Positions 35,053 to 43,695 of a stretch of 64,000 nucleotides of DNA are shown piece by piece. The translations under genes were made by a program, and so were the position numbers. How positions within the stretch are numbered: the first letter of the stretch is position 1; each line of letters opens with the position of its first letter. Under the pieces are notes generated by a model. That model was not told where the DNA came from. It saw only the letters and a list, made by a program, of their open reading frames with translations, and did not search any database. Origin of the DNA: Sphingomonas ginkgonis (GTDB taxonomy: Bacteria; Pseudomonadota; Alphaproteobacteria; Sphingomonadales; Sphingomonadaceae); assembly GCF_003970925.1 (NCBI RefSeq), contig NZ_RWJF01000001.1:2536501-2600500 (forward strand), given 5' to 3'.

Positions 35053-36099
35053 GTGGTGAAGAGTAACGCACAGCTGCAGACGATCCCGGGCGATGCCCCG
35101 GCCGACATGATCGTCGGTCAGAGCCACGCCATGGCGAATCTCCGGCAGATGGTCCGCCGGGTCGCCGCCTCGAACGCCAGCGTGATGATCACCGGGCCGT
35201 CTGGCGCCGGCAAGGAAGTACTGGCCCGCGCCATCCACGAGGAAAGCAGCCGCGCCGGAAAGCCGTTCGTCGCGATCAACTGCGGCGCCATTCCGCCCGA
35301 ACTCATCGAGTCCGAGCTGTTCGGCCACGAGCGCGGCGCCTTCACCGGCGCGCACAGCCGGCGGATCGGCCGCTTCGAGGAAGCGGACGGCGGCACTTTG
35401 TTTCTCGACGAGATTGGCGACATGCGCTTCGACATGCAGGTCAAGCTGCTGCGCGTGCTGGAAGACCGGCTCGTTACCCGGGTCGGCGCCAGCGGCGCGG
35501 TCAAGGTCGACGTGCGGATCATCTCCGCCACTCACCAGGACATTCGCGCGGCCGTCGCCGAAAACCGCTTCCGCCAGGATCTGCAGTTCCGGCTGGGCGT
35601 GCTGCCGATCCAGGTCCCCGCCCTCGCCGCGCACGCCGAGGACGTGCCCTTGCTGGTCGAGCATTTCCAGCGGCCGCTCGACGCGGACCAGCGGGTTCAT
35701 TTCTCCCGCGCCGCGTTCGACCGGCTGGAGCAATATGACTGGCCGGGCAACGTCCGCGAGCTGCGCAACGTGGTCGAGCGCGCCAACGTGCTGTTCGGCG
35801 GAACCATGATCGGGCGCCACGAGGTCGACGAACTGCTCGGGCTGAGCGACGTCCAGCTCGCGCCATCCGTTCGCGAGCCGGCGCTTCCGTGCCCCGCCAA
35901 CGACGAGCCGCTCGCCCAGTGGACCGAGCGAACCCCGATCAACCTCAAGGAAATGCTCGAGACGCTCGAGCTCGATCGCATCCAGACCGCGCTCGACATG
36001 GCCGACGGGGTCGTCACCGAGGCGGCCCGGCTGCTGACGCTCAAGCGCACCACGTTGATCGAGAAGATGCGCAAATATTCGCTCGAACGCGGCGCCTGA
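35053..36099 (+). CDS. Receiver-less sigma-54-dependent activator, probable flagellar master regulator (FleQ/FlbD-like)
   Basis: 348 residues from tandem GTG codons. After about 20 residues the AAA+ domain begins: Walker A GPSGAGKE (48-55), the sigma-54 contact loop GAFTGA (95-100), Walker B TLFLDEIGD and the arginine-finger region FRQDLQFRLGVLPI. A Fis-type helix-turn-helix ends the protein (GVVTEAARLLTLKRTTLIEKM). There is no receiver or sensor domain. It converges on motB with 24 bases between. Three consensus sigma-54 promoters lie in the adjacent flagellar cluster and no other activator gene is present, so it probably drives them. Confidence 0.87.
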   Translation: MVKSNAQLQTIPGDAPADMIVGQSHAMANLRQMVRRVAASNASVMITGPSGAGKEVLARAIHEESSRAGKPFVAINCGAIPPELIESELFGHERGAFTGAHSRRIGRFEEADGGTLFLDEIGDMRFDMQVKLLRVLEDRLVTRVGASGAVKVDVRIISATHQDIRAAVAENRFRQDLQFRLGVLPIQVPALAAHAEDVPLLVEHFQRPLDADQRVHFSRAAFDRLEQYDWPGNVRELRNVVERANVLFGGTMIGRHEVDELLGLSDVQLAPSVREPALPCPANDEPLAQWTERTPINLKEMLETLELDRIQTALDMADGVVTEAARLLTLKRTTLIEKMRKYSLERGA

Positions 36100-36123
36100 C
36101 CGCAGTCCTTTCTGCTTCTCGGC

Positions 36124-37005
36124 TCAGGCTCCCGCCCGCGGCTCCCCCGCGCCTGTCTTCGCGCCGTCAGCGCTCGTCCATCCCAGCGTGATCGAGATCC
36201 GCCGGTTGACCGGGTCGTACGGGTCGGCCGGGTTGTAAGGCTCGCGGTCCGCCACGCCCTCGATCCGCAGGAAGCGCGCCGAGGGCAATCCGTCCAGCAT
36301 CAGCTGCTGCCGGGTAGCGTCCGCCCGCGAGGTGGACAAGGTCCAGTTGTTGCGCCCGCCGGCCGAGAAGGGCGCCGCGTCGGTATGGCCGCGCACCCGG
36401 ATGTCGTTGGGCATGTCGGCGATCGACTGGGCCACCACTGGCAGCAGCCGCTGCGCTTCCGGGGTGAGCACGCTGGTTCCGACCAGGAACATCGAAAAAT
36501 TCGCATCATCGACCAAATCGAGTCGCAGACCGTCCTCGGTTTCGGTGAAGCGCATGCTGCGGGCGATGCGCTTGAGCGCGGGGTCGCGCGCCAGCTTGTA
36601 GCGGAGGATCTGCCGAAGTGCCGCGAAGCGCTGCGCGTCGGCCGCCTTCCCCTTCTGCTGGCCGCCGACCTTGGCAGTCGGGATCACGATCGAGCGCTCG
36701 CCGATCCCGCCGGCGCGGCTCGGGTAATTCTCCTTGGCGACGATCGCGTCGCCGCCGAGCAGTCCGTCGGCGCCCGCGCTCTGCTCCTTCTTCTCGACGA
36801 TGGTCGGCGCGAAATAGTCGGCGAGCGCCTTGCGCTGCTTCTCCGTCGTCGCGCCGAGCAGCCACATCAGCAGAAAGAAGGCCATCATGGCGGTGACGAA
36901 GTCGGCATAGGCGACCTTCCAGGCGCCGCCGTGATGCCCGGCATGCGCGTGGACGATCGACTTCTTGACGATGATCGGGGTGACCGGCTCGAGCGTCTCG
37001 GACAT
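36124..37005 (-). CDS. motB: MotB, flagellar stator protein
   Basis: 293 residues: one membrane span at about 28-50 containing the proton-carrying Asp35 (AYADFVTAMMAFFLLMW), a plug/linker, and an OmpA-type peptidoglycan-binding domain (about 165-280, VRGHTDAAPF and NRRISITLG). It anchors the stator to the cell wall and conducts ions with MotA. The Asp-x-Val-x-Ala pattern suits proton rather than sodium coupling, though sequence alone is not proof. It begins one base after the motA stop. Confidence 0.93.
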   Translation of the reverse strand: MSETLEPVTPIIVKKSIVHAHAGHHGGAWKVAYADFVTAMMAFFLLMWLLGATTEKQRKALADYFAPTIVEKKEQSAGADGLLGGDAIVAKENYPSRAGGIGERSIVIPTAKVGGQQKGKAADAQRFAALRQILRYKLARDPALKRIARSMRFTETEDGLRLDLVDDANFSMFLVGTSVLTPEAQRLLPVVAQSIADMPNDIRVRGHTDAAPFSAGGRNNWTLSTSRADATRQQLMLDGLPSARFLRIEGVADREPYNPADPYDPVNRRISITLGWTSADGAKTGAGEPRAGA

Positions 37006-37006
37006 G

Positions 37007-37873
37007 TCAGCGGGCCGCCCGCATGCCGTCGAACACCTCGGCGAAGCTCGGCTGGTTGCTGTGCTCGATGCCCGACCGTGCCGCCTCGATGACCAGCGGG
37101 ATCGGGTGGTTGTAGAGCGAGGCGACGATGATCTGCTTGACCGTCTGGTACATGGCGAGATCGGCTTCGATCACCTGCTTGGCGCGGTTCGCGAACGGAC
37201 CGACCAGCCCGTAGGCGAGCAGCACGCCGAGGAAGGTGCCGACCAGCGCCGAGCCGATCATCCCGCCGAGGATCTCCGGCGGCTTGTCGATCGACCCCAT
37301 CGTCTTCACCACGCCGAGCACCGCGGCGACGATCCCCAGCGCGGGCAGCGCGTCGCCCAGGCTCTGCAGGCTCTCGGCCGGCTTGAGCGAATGATGGCTG
37401 CAATTCTTGATGCTGTTGTCCATCACCTCCTCGACCGCGTGCGGAGCGAGCGTGCCCGAGGAGACGACCACCAGCCGGATCGTGTCGGTGATGAGGTGGA
37501 CCAGAGTCTGGTCCTTCAGCAGCCGGGGATATTCCTGGAAGAGCGGCGAGTCCGCCGGCGCCTCGATGTGCGGCTCGAGCGCCACCGGCCCGTCGGTGCG
37601 CAGCATCTTCATCAACTTGATGACGAGGAAGATGCAGTCGAGGAAGTCCTGCCGCTTGAACTTGGGACCCTTGAAGACCTTGCCGAGCCCGGATCCGAGC
37701 GCCTTCAGCTCCTTGGTCGAATTGCCGATAATCAGCGAGCCGACCCCCGCCCCGCCGATGATTAGCATCTCGTGCGGCAGCGCGTGCAGCACCGGTCCAA
37801 GGTTGCCGCCGGTGAAGACGAACCCCCCGAAGACCATCGCGATCAGGACCACGATCCCGACAATCTGAAACAT
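37007..37873 (-). CDS. motA: MotA, flagellar stator channel protein
   Basis: 288 residues with four membrane segments (near 5-25, 32-50, 170-190, 203-222) and the family block LPALGIVAAVLGVVKTM. It pairs with MotB to power rotation. ATG 37873 is chosen because MFQIVGIVVLIAM starts directly in the first membrane segment and GGGGAG precedes it by 9 bases; an in-frame ATG 19 codons earlier gives a non-family extension. It follows flgL by 63 bases, so it is likely part of the flgB-flgL-motAB transcript. Confidence 0.93.
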   Translation of the reverse strand: MFQIVGIVVLIAMVFGGFVFTGGNLGPVLHALPHEMLIIGGAGVGSLIIGNSTKELKALGSGLGKVFKGPKFKRQDFLDCIFLVIKLMKMLRTDGPVALEPHIEAPADSPLFQEYPRLLKDQTLVHLITDTIRLVVVSSGTLAPHAVEEVMDNSIKNCSHHSLKPAESLQSLGDALPALGIVAAVLGVVKTMGSIDKPPEILGGMIGSALVGTFLGVLLAYGLVGPFANRAKQVIEADLAMYQTVKQIIVASLYNHPIPLVIEAARSGIEHSNQPSFAEVFDGMRAAR

Positions 37874-37936
37874 GCGGTCAAACTCCCCGGAGCGTGCCGC
37901 CCCTGGCTGGGGCAGCCCGGTCCGGCTCAAAGAAGG

Positions 37937-38773
37937 TCAGGACAGGAGGTCGATCAGCGACCGGCGGTTGATCCGGGCGAAGGCCGACTGGGCGGCTTCG
38001 AGGGTCAGCTGCTGGGCGTTGAGGCTGGCGATGGCGGTGGTGAGGTCGGTATCCTCGAGGCTCGACCGTTCGCTCGCGAGGTCGATCGCCCGCGCAGCGT
38101 GGGTGTCGGTCAGCCGGTCGAGCCGCGATGCCGCATTGCCGATCGCCGAGGCGGCATCGGCGCCGTGCCGGACCAGCGTGTCGGTGGTGGTGAGCGCGGC
38201 GCCGAGCTGCGCGGGATCGCCGCCCTGCACCGCCGCCGCGACCGTCTCGAGCTGCTGCCCCATCGGCACGCCGCCCGGCGCGAACACCTCGGCCTGGCCC
38301 GGCACCGGGGCGAAGACCACCCCGTCGGCGAAGCGCATGCTGCGTGGCGTTCCGGCGCTGAACAGCGGCTGGCCGAGCGACGACTGGCTGGCCGACAGGC
38401 TGTCGACCTCCTCCGCAATCGAGCGGATCTCGGCGGCGATCGCGTCGCGGCTGCTCTGCGGGAGGGTAGTGCTGCCGCCCTGGACGGCGAGCTCCTGCAC
38501 CCGGGCGAGCCGGTCGTTGAGTGATTTCAGAACGCTGTCGGCCTGCCCGGTCAGGGACTTGCCGAGCTCGACCGTCCGGCTCCACACCGTCTCGTCGGAC
38601 TGGGTCTGGCGAAGGCTGGCGATGCGCGCCGCGGCGGCGGGATCGTCCGACGCCGTCTGGATCCGCTTGCCGGTGGAGATGGTGACCTGGCTCTGCTCGA
38701 CCGCCTTGGCCAGCTGGGTCTGGCGGGCGATCTCGAAGGTCAGGCGGTTGCCGGTGGCATTGATCACGGCCAT
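37937..38773 (-). CDS. flgL: FlgL, hook-filament junction protein (HAP3)
   Basis: 278 residues with the flagellin-like N-terminal helix region (TISTGKRIQTASDDPAAAARI) and C-terminal helix (LEDTDLTTAIASLNAQQLTLEAAQSAF) that pack in the filament core. It joins hook and filament together with FlgK, whose gene lies 5 bases upstream. Its length is close to that of other short alphaproteobacterial FlgL proteins. Confidence 0.92.
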   Translation of the reverse strand: MAVINATGNRLTFEIARQTQLAKAVEQSQVTISTGKRIQTASDDPAAAARIASLRQTQSDETVWSRTVELGKSLTGQADSVLKSLNDRLARVQELAVQGGSTTLPQSSRDAIAAEIRSIAEEVDSLSASQSSLGQPLFSAGTPRSMRFADGVVFAPVPGQAEVFAPGGVPMGQQLETVAAAVQGGDPAQLGAALTTTDTLVRHGADAASAIGNAASRLDRLTDTHAARAIDLASERSSLEDTDLTTAIASLNAQQLTLEAAQSAFARINRRSLIDLLS

Positions 38774-38778
38774 TCCCC

Positions 38779-40110
38779 TCAGAAGGCGCTCAGGATGGAC
38801 TGGAAGGTCTCGCGCGCGACCTGGATGACCCGCGCCGAGCCCTCATAGGCCTGCTGGAAGCGCAGCAGCTCGGCCGCCTCGTGATCGAGGTCGACAGACG
38901 TGAGCTCGCTGCGAGCCGCGTTGGCGCCGTCGCGGCGGGTCGAGGCGGCGGCGTCCTCGGCCTTCGCGGCGGCCACGGCCTGCGCCTGCGAGGAGACCAT
39001 CTGCGCCCAGCCCTGCTCGGTGCCGTTGGCGCCGCGGAGCGAGCCGAACGCCAGCATGTTGCCGTTGTCGCCGCTCGAATCCGCCGCCGCGACCTGGTCG
39101 GCGGTGAGCGCGACCGCGGTCAGCGTGTCGGCGGTGCCCCCGAAACTGACCAGCGCCCCGCCGGCCGCGCCGTTGGCGTCAGTGCCCTTCTGGTGCGCCG
39201 CGTTGACCTCGCTCGCGAACTGGCCGGCGAGTTGGTCGAGCGAGGTCCGCTGCGCTGCGACCGTCGCCGCCGCCGAGGCCAGCCCCGACAGACTGCCCGA
39301 GGCCGGCGCAATGGCCGTGCCCGAAACGCTGAAGCCGATCGTCCCACCGGCAGCGACGCTCACCGCGAGCTGGCCCACGCTGCTTCCGTCGAGCAGCACC
39401 GGGCCGCCGCTTCCCCCGACCCGCACGCTTGCCGCGCCCTGGTCGTTGAAGCTGACGGTGACCGGAAGCGCGCCCGACAGCGAGTCGAGCAGCCGGTCGC
39501 GCTCGTCCATCAGCGAGGCCTGGCCGGTCGAGCCCGGCCGGGCACGGAGCAGCCCGTCGTTGACCCGCTGCAGCGCCGCCACGTCGCGATTGACCTGGTC
39601 GACCCCGGCCTGCGCCGCGGTGGTGATCCCGGAGCCGACCGAGGCGAGCTGGCCGGCGGTGCGCTGGAAGGCGTCGACGGTGGTGGCGACCGACTGGAGG
39701 AAGGCCTGGCGGTTGGCCGTGCTCGCGGGGTCCGACGCCAGCGTGTCGGCGGCGTTGAACATGCCGGTCAGCGACTGGCCAACGCCCGCCGCGCCGTCGT
39801 CGATCCCGCGCTCGCCCGCCTGCAGCCAGGCGAGCCGCGCGGCCGAGCGCTCGGCACCGCCGGCGGAGCTGCGCGCATCCTCGACCAGCCACTGGTCGAC
39901 CGAGCGCTGCACGCCACCGACCATCACCCCGCCGGGCGTCGTCGAGCCGCTGTAGAAGCGGACGTCGCCGCCGGCCGGCGCATCCGACAGCTGGAGCGTG
40001 CGACGGACGTAGCCGGGGCTCTGCGCGTTGGCGATATTGTCGCTGGTGGTGCCGAGCGCGTCGCGATAGGCGCGCAGCCCCGACGCGCCGATCGACATGA
40101 GGTCGGTCAT
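38779..40110 (-). CDS. flgK: FlgK, hook-filament junction protein (HAP1)
   Basis: 443 residues, shorter than the roughly 550 of enteric FlgK. The rod/hook-family N-terminus (GASGLRAYRDALGTTSDNIANAQSPGYVRR) and C-terminus (LDHEAAELLRFQQAYEGSARVIQVARETFQSIL) are both intact, so the shortening is in the variable surface domain. ATG overlaps the flgJ stop by four bases. Confidence 0.92.
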   Translation of the reverse strand: MTDLMSIGASGLRAYRDALGTTSDNIANAQSPGYVRRTLQLSDAPAGGDVRFYSGSTTPGGVMVGGVQRSVDQWLVEDARSSAGGAERSAARLAWLQAGERGIDDGAAGVGQSLTGMFNAADTLASDPASTANRQAFLQSVATTVDAFQRTAGQLASVGSGITTAAQAGVDQVNRDVAALQRVNDGLLRARPGSTGQASLMDERDRLLDSLSGALPVTVSFNDQGAASVRVGGSGGPVLLDGSSVGQLAVSVAAGGTIGFSVSGTAIAPASGSLSGLASAAATVAAQRTSLDQLAGQFASEVNAAHQKGTDANGAAGGALVSFGGTADTLTAVALTADQVAAADSSGDNGNMLAFGSLRGANGTEQGWAQMVSSQAQAVAAAKAEDAAASTRRDGANAARSELTSVDLDHEAAELLRFQQAYEGSARVIQVARETFQSILSAF

Positions 40111-40385
40111 TTCGCCCCTCCCTTTCCGGCGAGCTGGCGCTCGATCAGCTGCGCGATCCCGAATTGGCCCATCGCGGCGAGATTGTCCGCCGTGCGCGCG
40201 TCGGCCATCTCGCGGAAGTCGTCGGTGGCGCTCGAGCCGAACGCGTCGTCGGCCAGCTTCGCCTGCCGCATCGAGCCAATCATCTGGCGCAGGAACACCG
40301 CCTCGAACTGCTGCGCGACCTTCTTGAGCGCAGGATCGACCGCGGGCTTCGCCGCCGGGCCGGCGATGGGCGTGACGACGCTCAC
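40107..40385 (-). CDS. flgJ: FlgJ, rod-binding domain only
   Basis: 92 residues containing just the N-terminal rod-scaffold domain (KKVAQQFEAVFLRQMIGSMR). The C-terminal muramidase domain of enteric FlgJ is missing. That activity may be supplied in trans by the lytic transglycosylase encoded at 47032-47820 in the same cluster. The gene overlaps flgI and flgK by four bases on each side. Confidence 0.9.
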   Translation of the reverse strand: MSVVTPIAGPAAKPAVDPALKKVAQQFEAVFLRQMIGSMRQAKLADDAFGSSATDDFREMADARTADNLAAMGQFGIAQLIERQLAGKGGAK

Positions 40386-41488
40386 TGGATCACCAGCTCC
40401 GCCTTGAGCGCGCCGGCCTGCTTCAGCGCGCCGAGGATTGCAACCAAGTCGCCGGGCGAGGCGCCGAGATGATTGATGCTCTCGACGATGTCGGCAAGCC
40501 TGGCCCCGCGCGGCATCAGGTACATCGGGCTGCCGCGCTCCTCGACGCGGATGTTGCTGGACGGGGTGACCACCGTCTGGCCGCCGCTCAGGGGGGCCGG
40601 CTGCGACACCTGCGGCTCCTCGTCGATCTTGACCGTCAACTTGCCGTGGCTGACCGCGGCCGGGCCGACCCGCACCGCGCCGTTCATCACCACCGTGCCG
40701 GTGCGGGCATTGACGATGACCCGCGCCGGCGCCTCGGCCGGAGTGACCTCGATATTCTCGATCCGGCTCATCAGCGCGACCCGCGCCTCTGCGCCGGCCG
40801 GCGCGGCGATGCGGATCGAGGTGCCATCGACCGCGCGCGCGATGCTCATCCCCATGCCGCGGTTGATAGCGTCGGCGACCCGCTGCGCGTTGGTGAGGTC
40901 GTAGTCGGTGAGGTTGAAGGCGAGGTCCGGGCGCGAGGCGAAGCCAGTATCGACCGCCCGCTCGACCGACGCACCGCCCTCGATCCGGCCGGCGGCGGGG
41001 TCGTTGACGATCGTCTTGGAGCCGTCGGCGGCGTCGACCCCGAGCCCGCCGATGACGAGATTGCCCTGCGCCATCGCGTAGATCTGCCCGTCGGCGCCGA
41101 GCAGCGGGGCGAGCACCAGCGTCCCGCCGCGCAGCGACTTGGCCTTGCCGATCGCCGAGACGGTGATGTCGAGCCGCTGGCCGGGCTTGGCGAAAGGCGG
41201 CAGCTCGGCGGTGATCATCACCGCCGCGGCGTTCTTGAGCGAGGGATTGATCCCCGCCGGCAGGTTGAGCCCGAAGCGCGACACCGCGCCCTTCACGCCC
41301 AACGTCGAGTAATCCAGGCTGTCATCGCCGGTTCCGGCGAGCCCGACCACCACGCCGTAGCCGGTCAGCTGGTTTTGCCGCAGCCCCTCGAACTGGCCGA
41401 GATCCTTGATTCGCTCCGCCGCCGCCGGCGCGGCGAGCGCAAGGGCGGCGCCGAGCAGGAGCAGCGCGCGGACGATAAGCCGCGCCAT
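40382..41488 (-). CDS. flgI: FlgI, flagellar P-ring protein
   Basis: 368 residues with a signal peptide (about 1-23, LALAAPAAA) and the family N-terminus ERIKDLGQFEGLRQNQLTGY GVVVGL written here as two parts of one segment. The protein forms the periplasmic P-ring around the rod, with FlgA as its chaperone. Its ATG shares one base with the flgH stop. Confidence 0.95.
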   Translation of the reverse strand: MARLIVRALLLLGAALALAAPAAAERIKDLGQFEGLRQNQLTGYGVVVGLAGTGDDSLDYSTLGVKGAVSRFGLNLPAGINPSLKNAAAVMITAELPPFAKPGQRLDITVSAIGKAKSLRGGTLVLAPLLGADGQIYAMAQGNLVIGGLGVDAADGSKTIVNDPAAGRIEGGASVERAVDTGFASRPDLAFNLTDYDLTNAQRVADAINRGMGMSIARAVDGTSIRIAAPAGAEARVALMSRIENIEVTPAEAPARVIVNARTGTVVMNGAVRVGPAAVSHGKLTVKIDEEPQVSQPAPLSGGQTVVTPSSNIRVEERGSPMYLMPRGARLADIVESINHLGASPGDLVAILGALKQAGALKAELVIQ

Positions 41489-42162
41489 CAGAAGGGGCTG
41501 ATCACGGAGAAGAAGCGCTGCAGCCAGCCCTGGCGCGACGCCCGGGCGATCTCGCCCTTGCCGGTGTAGAGGATGCGCGCGTCGGCGACCCGGGTCGAGA
41601 CCACGCGATTGTCGGCGCTGATGTCGGCAGCGCGAACGATCCCGGAGAATTGCACCCGCTCGTCGCCGCGGTTGAGCGTCAGCAGCTTCTCGCCGCGCAC
41701 CAGCATGGTCCCGTTGGGATAGACTTCGGCGATCGTCACGCTCAACTGCCCCGACAACTGGTTCGACTGGGCGGCGCTGCCCTCTCCCTTGAACGACTGC
41801 GAGCCGCCGGCATTTATATCCGTGGAGGTGAAAAAGCTGAGTGGGCCCGTCACCGGCGGGCTCAGCCCGATGCTGCCGTCGCGCCCCGTCTTGGCCGAAG
41901 TCGCCTTTTGCGCGCTGGTCCGCTCGACGAGGTCGATGGTGAGGAGGTCGCCGCGGTTGCCGGCCCGGTTGCCCGAGGTCAGCGGGGTGAAGCTGCCCTG
42001 GAAGATGGCGCCTGTCGCGGCTTGTGGCGGCAGGGGCGCGGCATAGGTCGGCGCATAGTCGGGCTGCACCGCCCTACCGCGCGCCTCGGCGCCCGTCGCG
42101 ACGAGCGCGGCGGCGAGCAGCGCGAGCGCGCCGGCGATCCGGTCAGAACTGCTGGTTGGCAT
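41488..42162 (-). CDS. flgH: FlgH, flagellar L-ring protein without a lipobox cysteine
   Basis: 224 residues. The body is typical FlgH (NRAGNRGDLLTIDLVERTSAQ, LSGQLSVTIAEVYPNG, VQFSGIVRAADIS, GWLQRFF). It forms the outer-membrane L-ring. The N-terminus has a hydrophobic signal (IAGALALLAAALVATGAEA) but no cysteine, whereas FlgH is normally a lipoprotein with a Leu-x-x-Cys lipobox; cleavage by ordinary signal peptidase is implied. The start overlaps flgG by 20 bases and no alternative start would add a lipobox. Confidence 0.92.
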   Translation of the reverse strand: MPTSSSDRIAGALALLAAALVATGAEARGRAVQPDYAPTYAAPLPPQAATGAIFQGSFTPLTSGNRAGNRGDLLTIDLVERTSAQKATSAKTGRDGSIGLSPPVTGPLSFFTSTDINAGGSQSFKGEGSAAQSNQLSGQLSVTIAEVYPNGTMLVRGEKLLTLNRGDERVQFSGIVRAADISADNRVVSTRVADARILYTGKGEIARASRQGWLQRFFSVISPF

Positions 42163-42931
42163 TCTTCATCATCTCGTCGGAGGCCTGGATCATCTTCGAG
42201 TTGACCTCGTAGGCGCGCTGGGTCTCGATCATGTCGACGAGTTCCTCGACGACGTTGACGTTGGACGCCTCGAGCGCACCCGAGTGGATTGACCCCCGCC
42301 CGTCCTCGCCCGGCGCACCGGCCTGCGGCGCACCCGAGGCGGCGGTCTCGACCAGGAGGTTGTTGCCGAGCGCCTGGAGCCCGGCCGGATTGACGAAACG
42401 CGCGGTCTGGATCTTGCCGAGCTCGGTCGGGGCGCTCTGCCCCGCGACCACCGCCGACACCGTGCCGTCGGCGCCAACGGTCAGCGAGGTGGCGCCCTGC
42501 GGCACCTGGATCTGCGGCTGCACCGGCATCCCCTCGCCGGTCACGATCGTGCCCTCGGCGGACAGGCTGAAGTTGCCGGCGCGGGTGTAACCGGTGCGCC
42601 CGTCGGGCATCTGCACCTGGAAATAGCCGCCGCCGTCGATCGCCATGTCGAGCGCGTTGCCCGTCGTGTTCATCGTGCCCTGCGTGTCGATCCGCTCGGT
42701 GCCGGTCATCTCGACGCCGGTCCCGAGGTTGAGCCCCGTGGCATATTTGTTGTCGGCCGAGGACGCCGCGCCGGCGGCGACCATCTGCTGGTAGGCGAGC
42801 GTCTCGAAGCTCGCGCGGTCGCGCTTGAACGCGGTGGTGTTCACGTTGGCGAGATTGTTCGCGATCACCTGCATCCGGCGGTTCTGCGCGTCGAGCCCCG
42901 AGCGGGCGACCTGGAGGGCCTGGTTGGTCAT
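42143..42931 (-). CDS. flgG: FlgG, distal rod protein
   Basis: 262 residues, the standard FlgG length. N-terminus ALQVARSGLDAQNRRMQVIANNLANVNTTAFKR (cut into family blocks QVARSGLDAQ and NNLANVNTTAFKR) and C-terminus EASNVNVVEELVDMIETQRAYEVNSK are typical. It builds the distal rod between FlgF and the hook. It follows flgF by 12 bases. Confidence 0.95.
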   Translation of the reverse strand: MTNQALQVARSGLDAQNRRMQVIANNLANVNTTAFKRDRASFETLAYQQMVAAGAASSADNKYATGLNLGTGVEMTGTERIDTQGTMNTTGNALDMAIDGGGYFQVQMPDGRTGYTRAGNFSLSAEGTIVTGEGMPVQPQIQVPQGATSLTVGADGTVSAVVAGQSAPTELGKIQTARFVNPAGLQALGNNLLVETAASGAPQAGAPGEDGRGSIHSGALEASNVNVVEELVDMIETQRAYEVNSKMIQASDEMMKNANQQF

Positions 42932-42943
42932 GGTAGTGGTTCC

Positions 42944-43687
42944 TTATTCCGGCAGCCGCATGAGGTCGGCCGACGCGCCGTCGAGGTCGCGGGCCGAGGT
43001 AACGAGCTTCAGCTGCATGTCCCACGCGCGACCCGCGTCGATCATGTCGACCAGCGCCTGGGTGGCGCTGACGTTGGAGGCTTCGAGCTGGCCGCTGGCG
43101 ACCCGCGCATCGGGATCGGCCGGGAGCGCGCCCCCGCCCTGCACCCGGAACAGCCCGTCGAGCCCCTTGGCGATGGCGCTTCCGGTTGGGCTCACCAGCT
43201 TCAGCCGGTCGACCTCCTGCGGCTGCGAGGGGTCGCCGCCGGACGGCACGATCATCACCTTGCCGTCTTGGCTGATCGACACCTTGTCGGCCGCCGGGAT
43301 GGTGATCGGACCGCCATCGCCGAGCACCGGCCGACCGTCGCCGGTGGTGAGCAGCCCGCTCGCCGCGATCTGCAGGTCGCCGCGCCGCGTATAGGCTTCC
43401 TCGCCTTCCGCCGACTGGACGGAGAGCAGCGAGTCGCCCGACAGCGCGACGTCGAGGTCGCGGCCGGTTGAAGTGACCGAGCCCGGCTTCATGTCGGCAT
43501 TGATCACCGACTCCGCCGCCATCGCGCGGTCCTGCACGCTCTGGCCCTCGAGCCAGCGCGCCTGCGCTTCGGCGACGTCGGCGCGGAAGCCCGGCGTGCT
43601 GGCGTTGGCGAGATTGTTCGCCGTCGCCTGCTGCCGCGCCATCGCCCCGCGCATTGCCGAAAGGCTGGTGTAGATGAGCCGGTCCAT
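42944..43687 (-). CDS. flgF: FlgF, proximal rod protein
   Basis: 247 residues with the rod signature near the start (SLSAMRGAMARQQATANNLA) and the C-terminal LEASNVSATQALVDMIDAG. It forms part of the proximal rod with FlgB and FlgC. It starts 8 bases after flgE. Confidence 0.93.
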   Translation of the reverse strand: MDRLIYTSLSAMRGAMARQQATANNLANASTPGFRADVAEAQARWLEGQSVQDRAMAAESVINADMKPGSVTSTGRDLDVALSGDSLLSVQSAEGEEAYTRRGDLQIAASGLLTTGDGRPVLGDGGPITIPAADKVSISQDGKVMIVPSGGDPSQPQEVDRLKLVSPTGSAIAKGLDGLFRVQGGGALPADPDARVASGQLEASNVSATQALVDMIDAGRAWDMQLKLVTSARDLDGASADLMRLPE

Positions 43688-43695
43688 CGCTCAGC

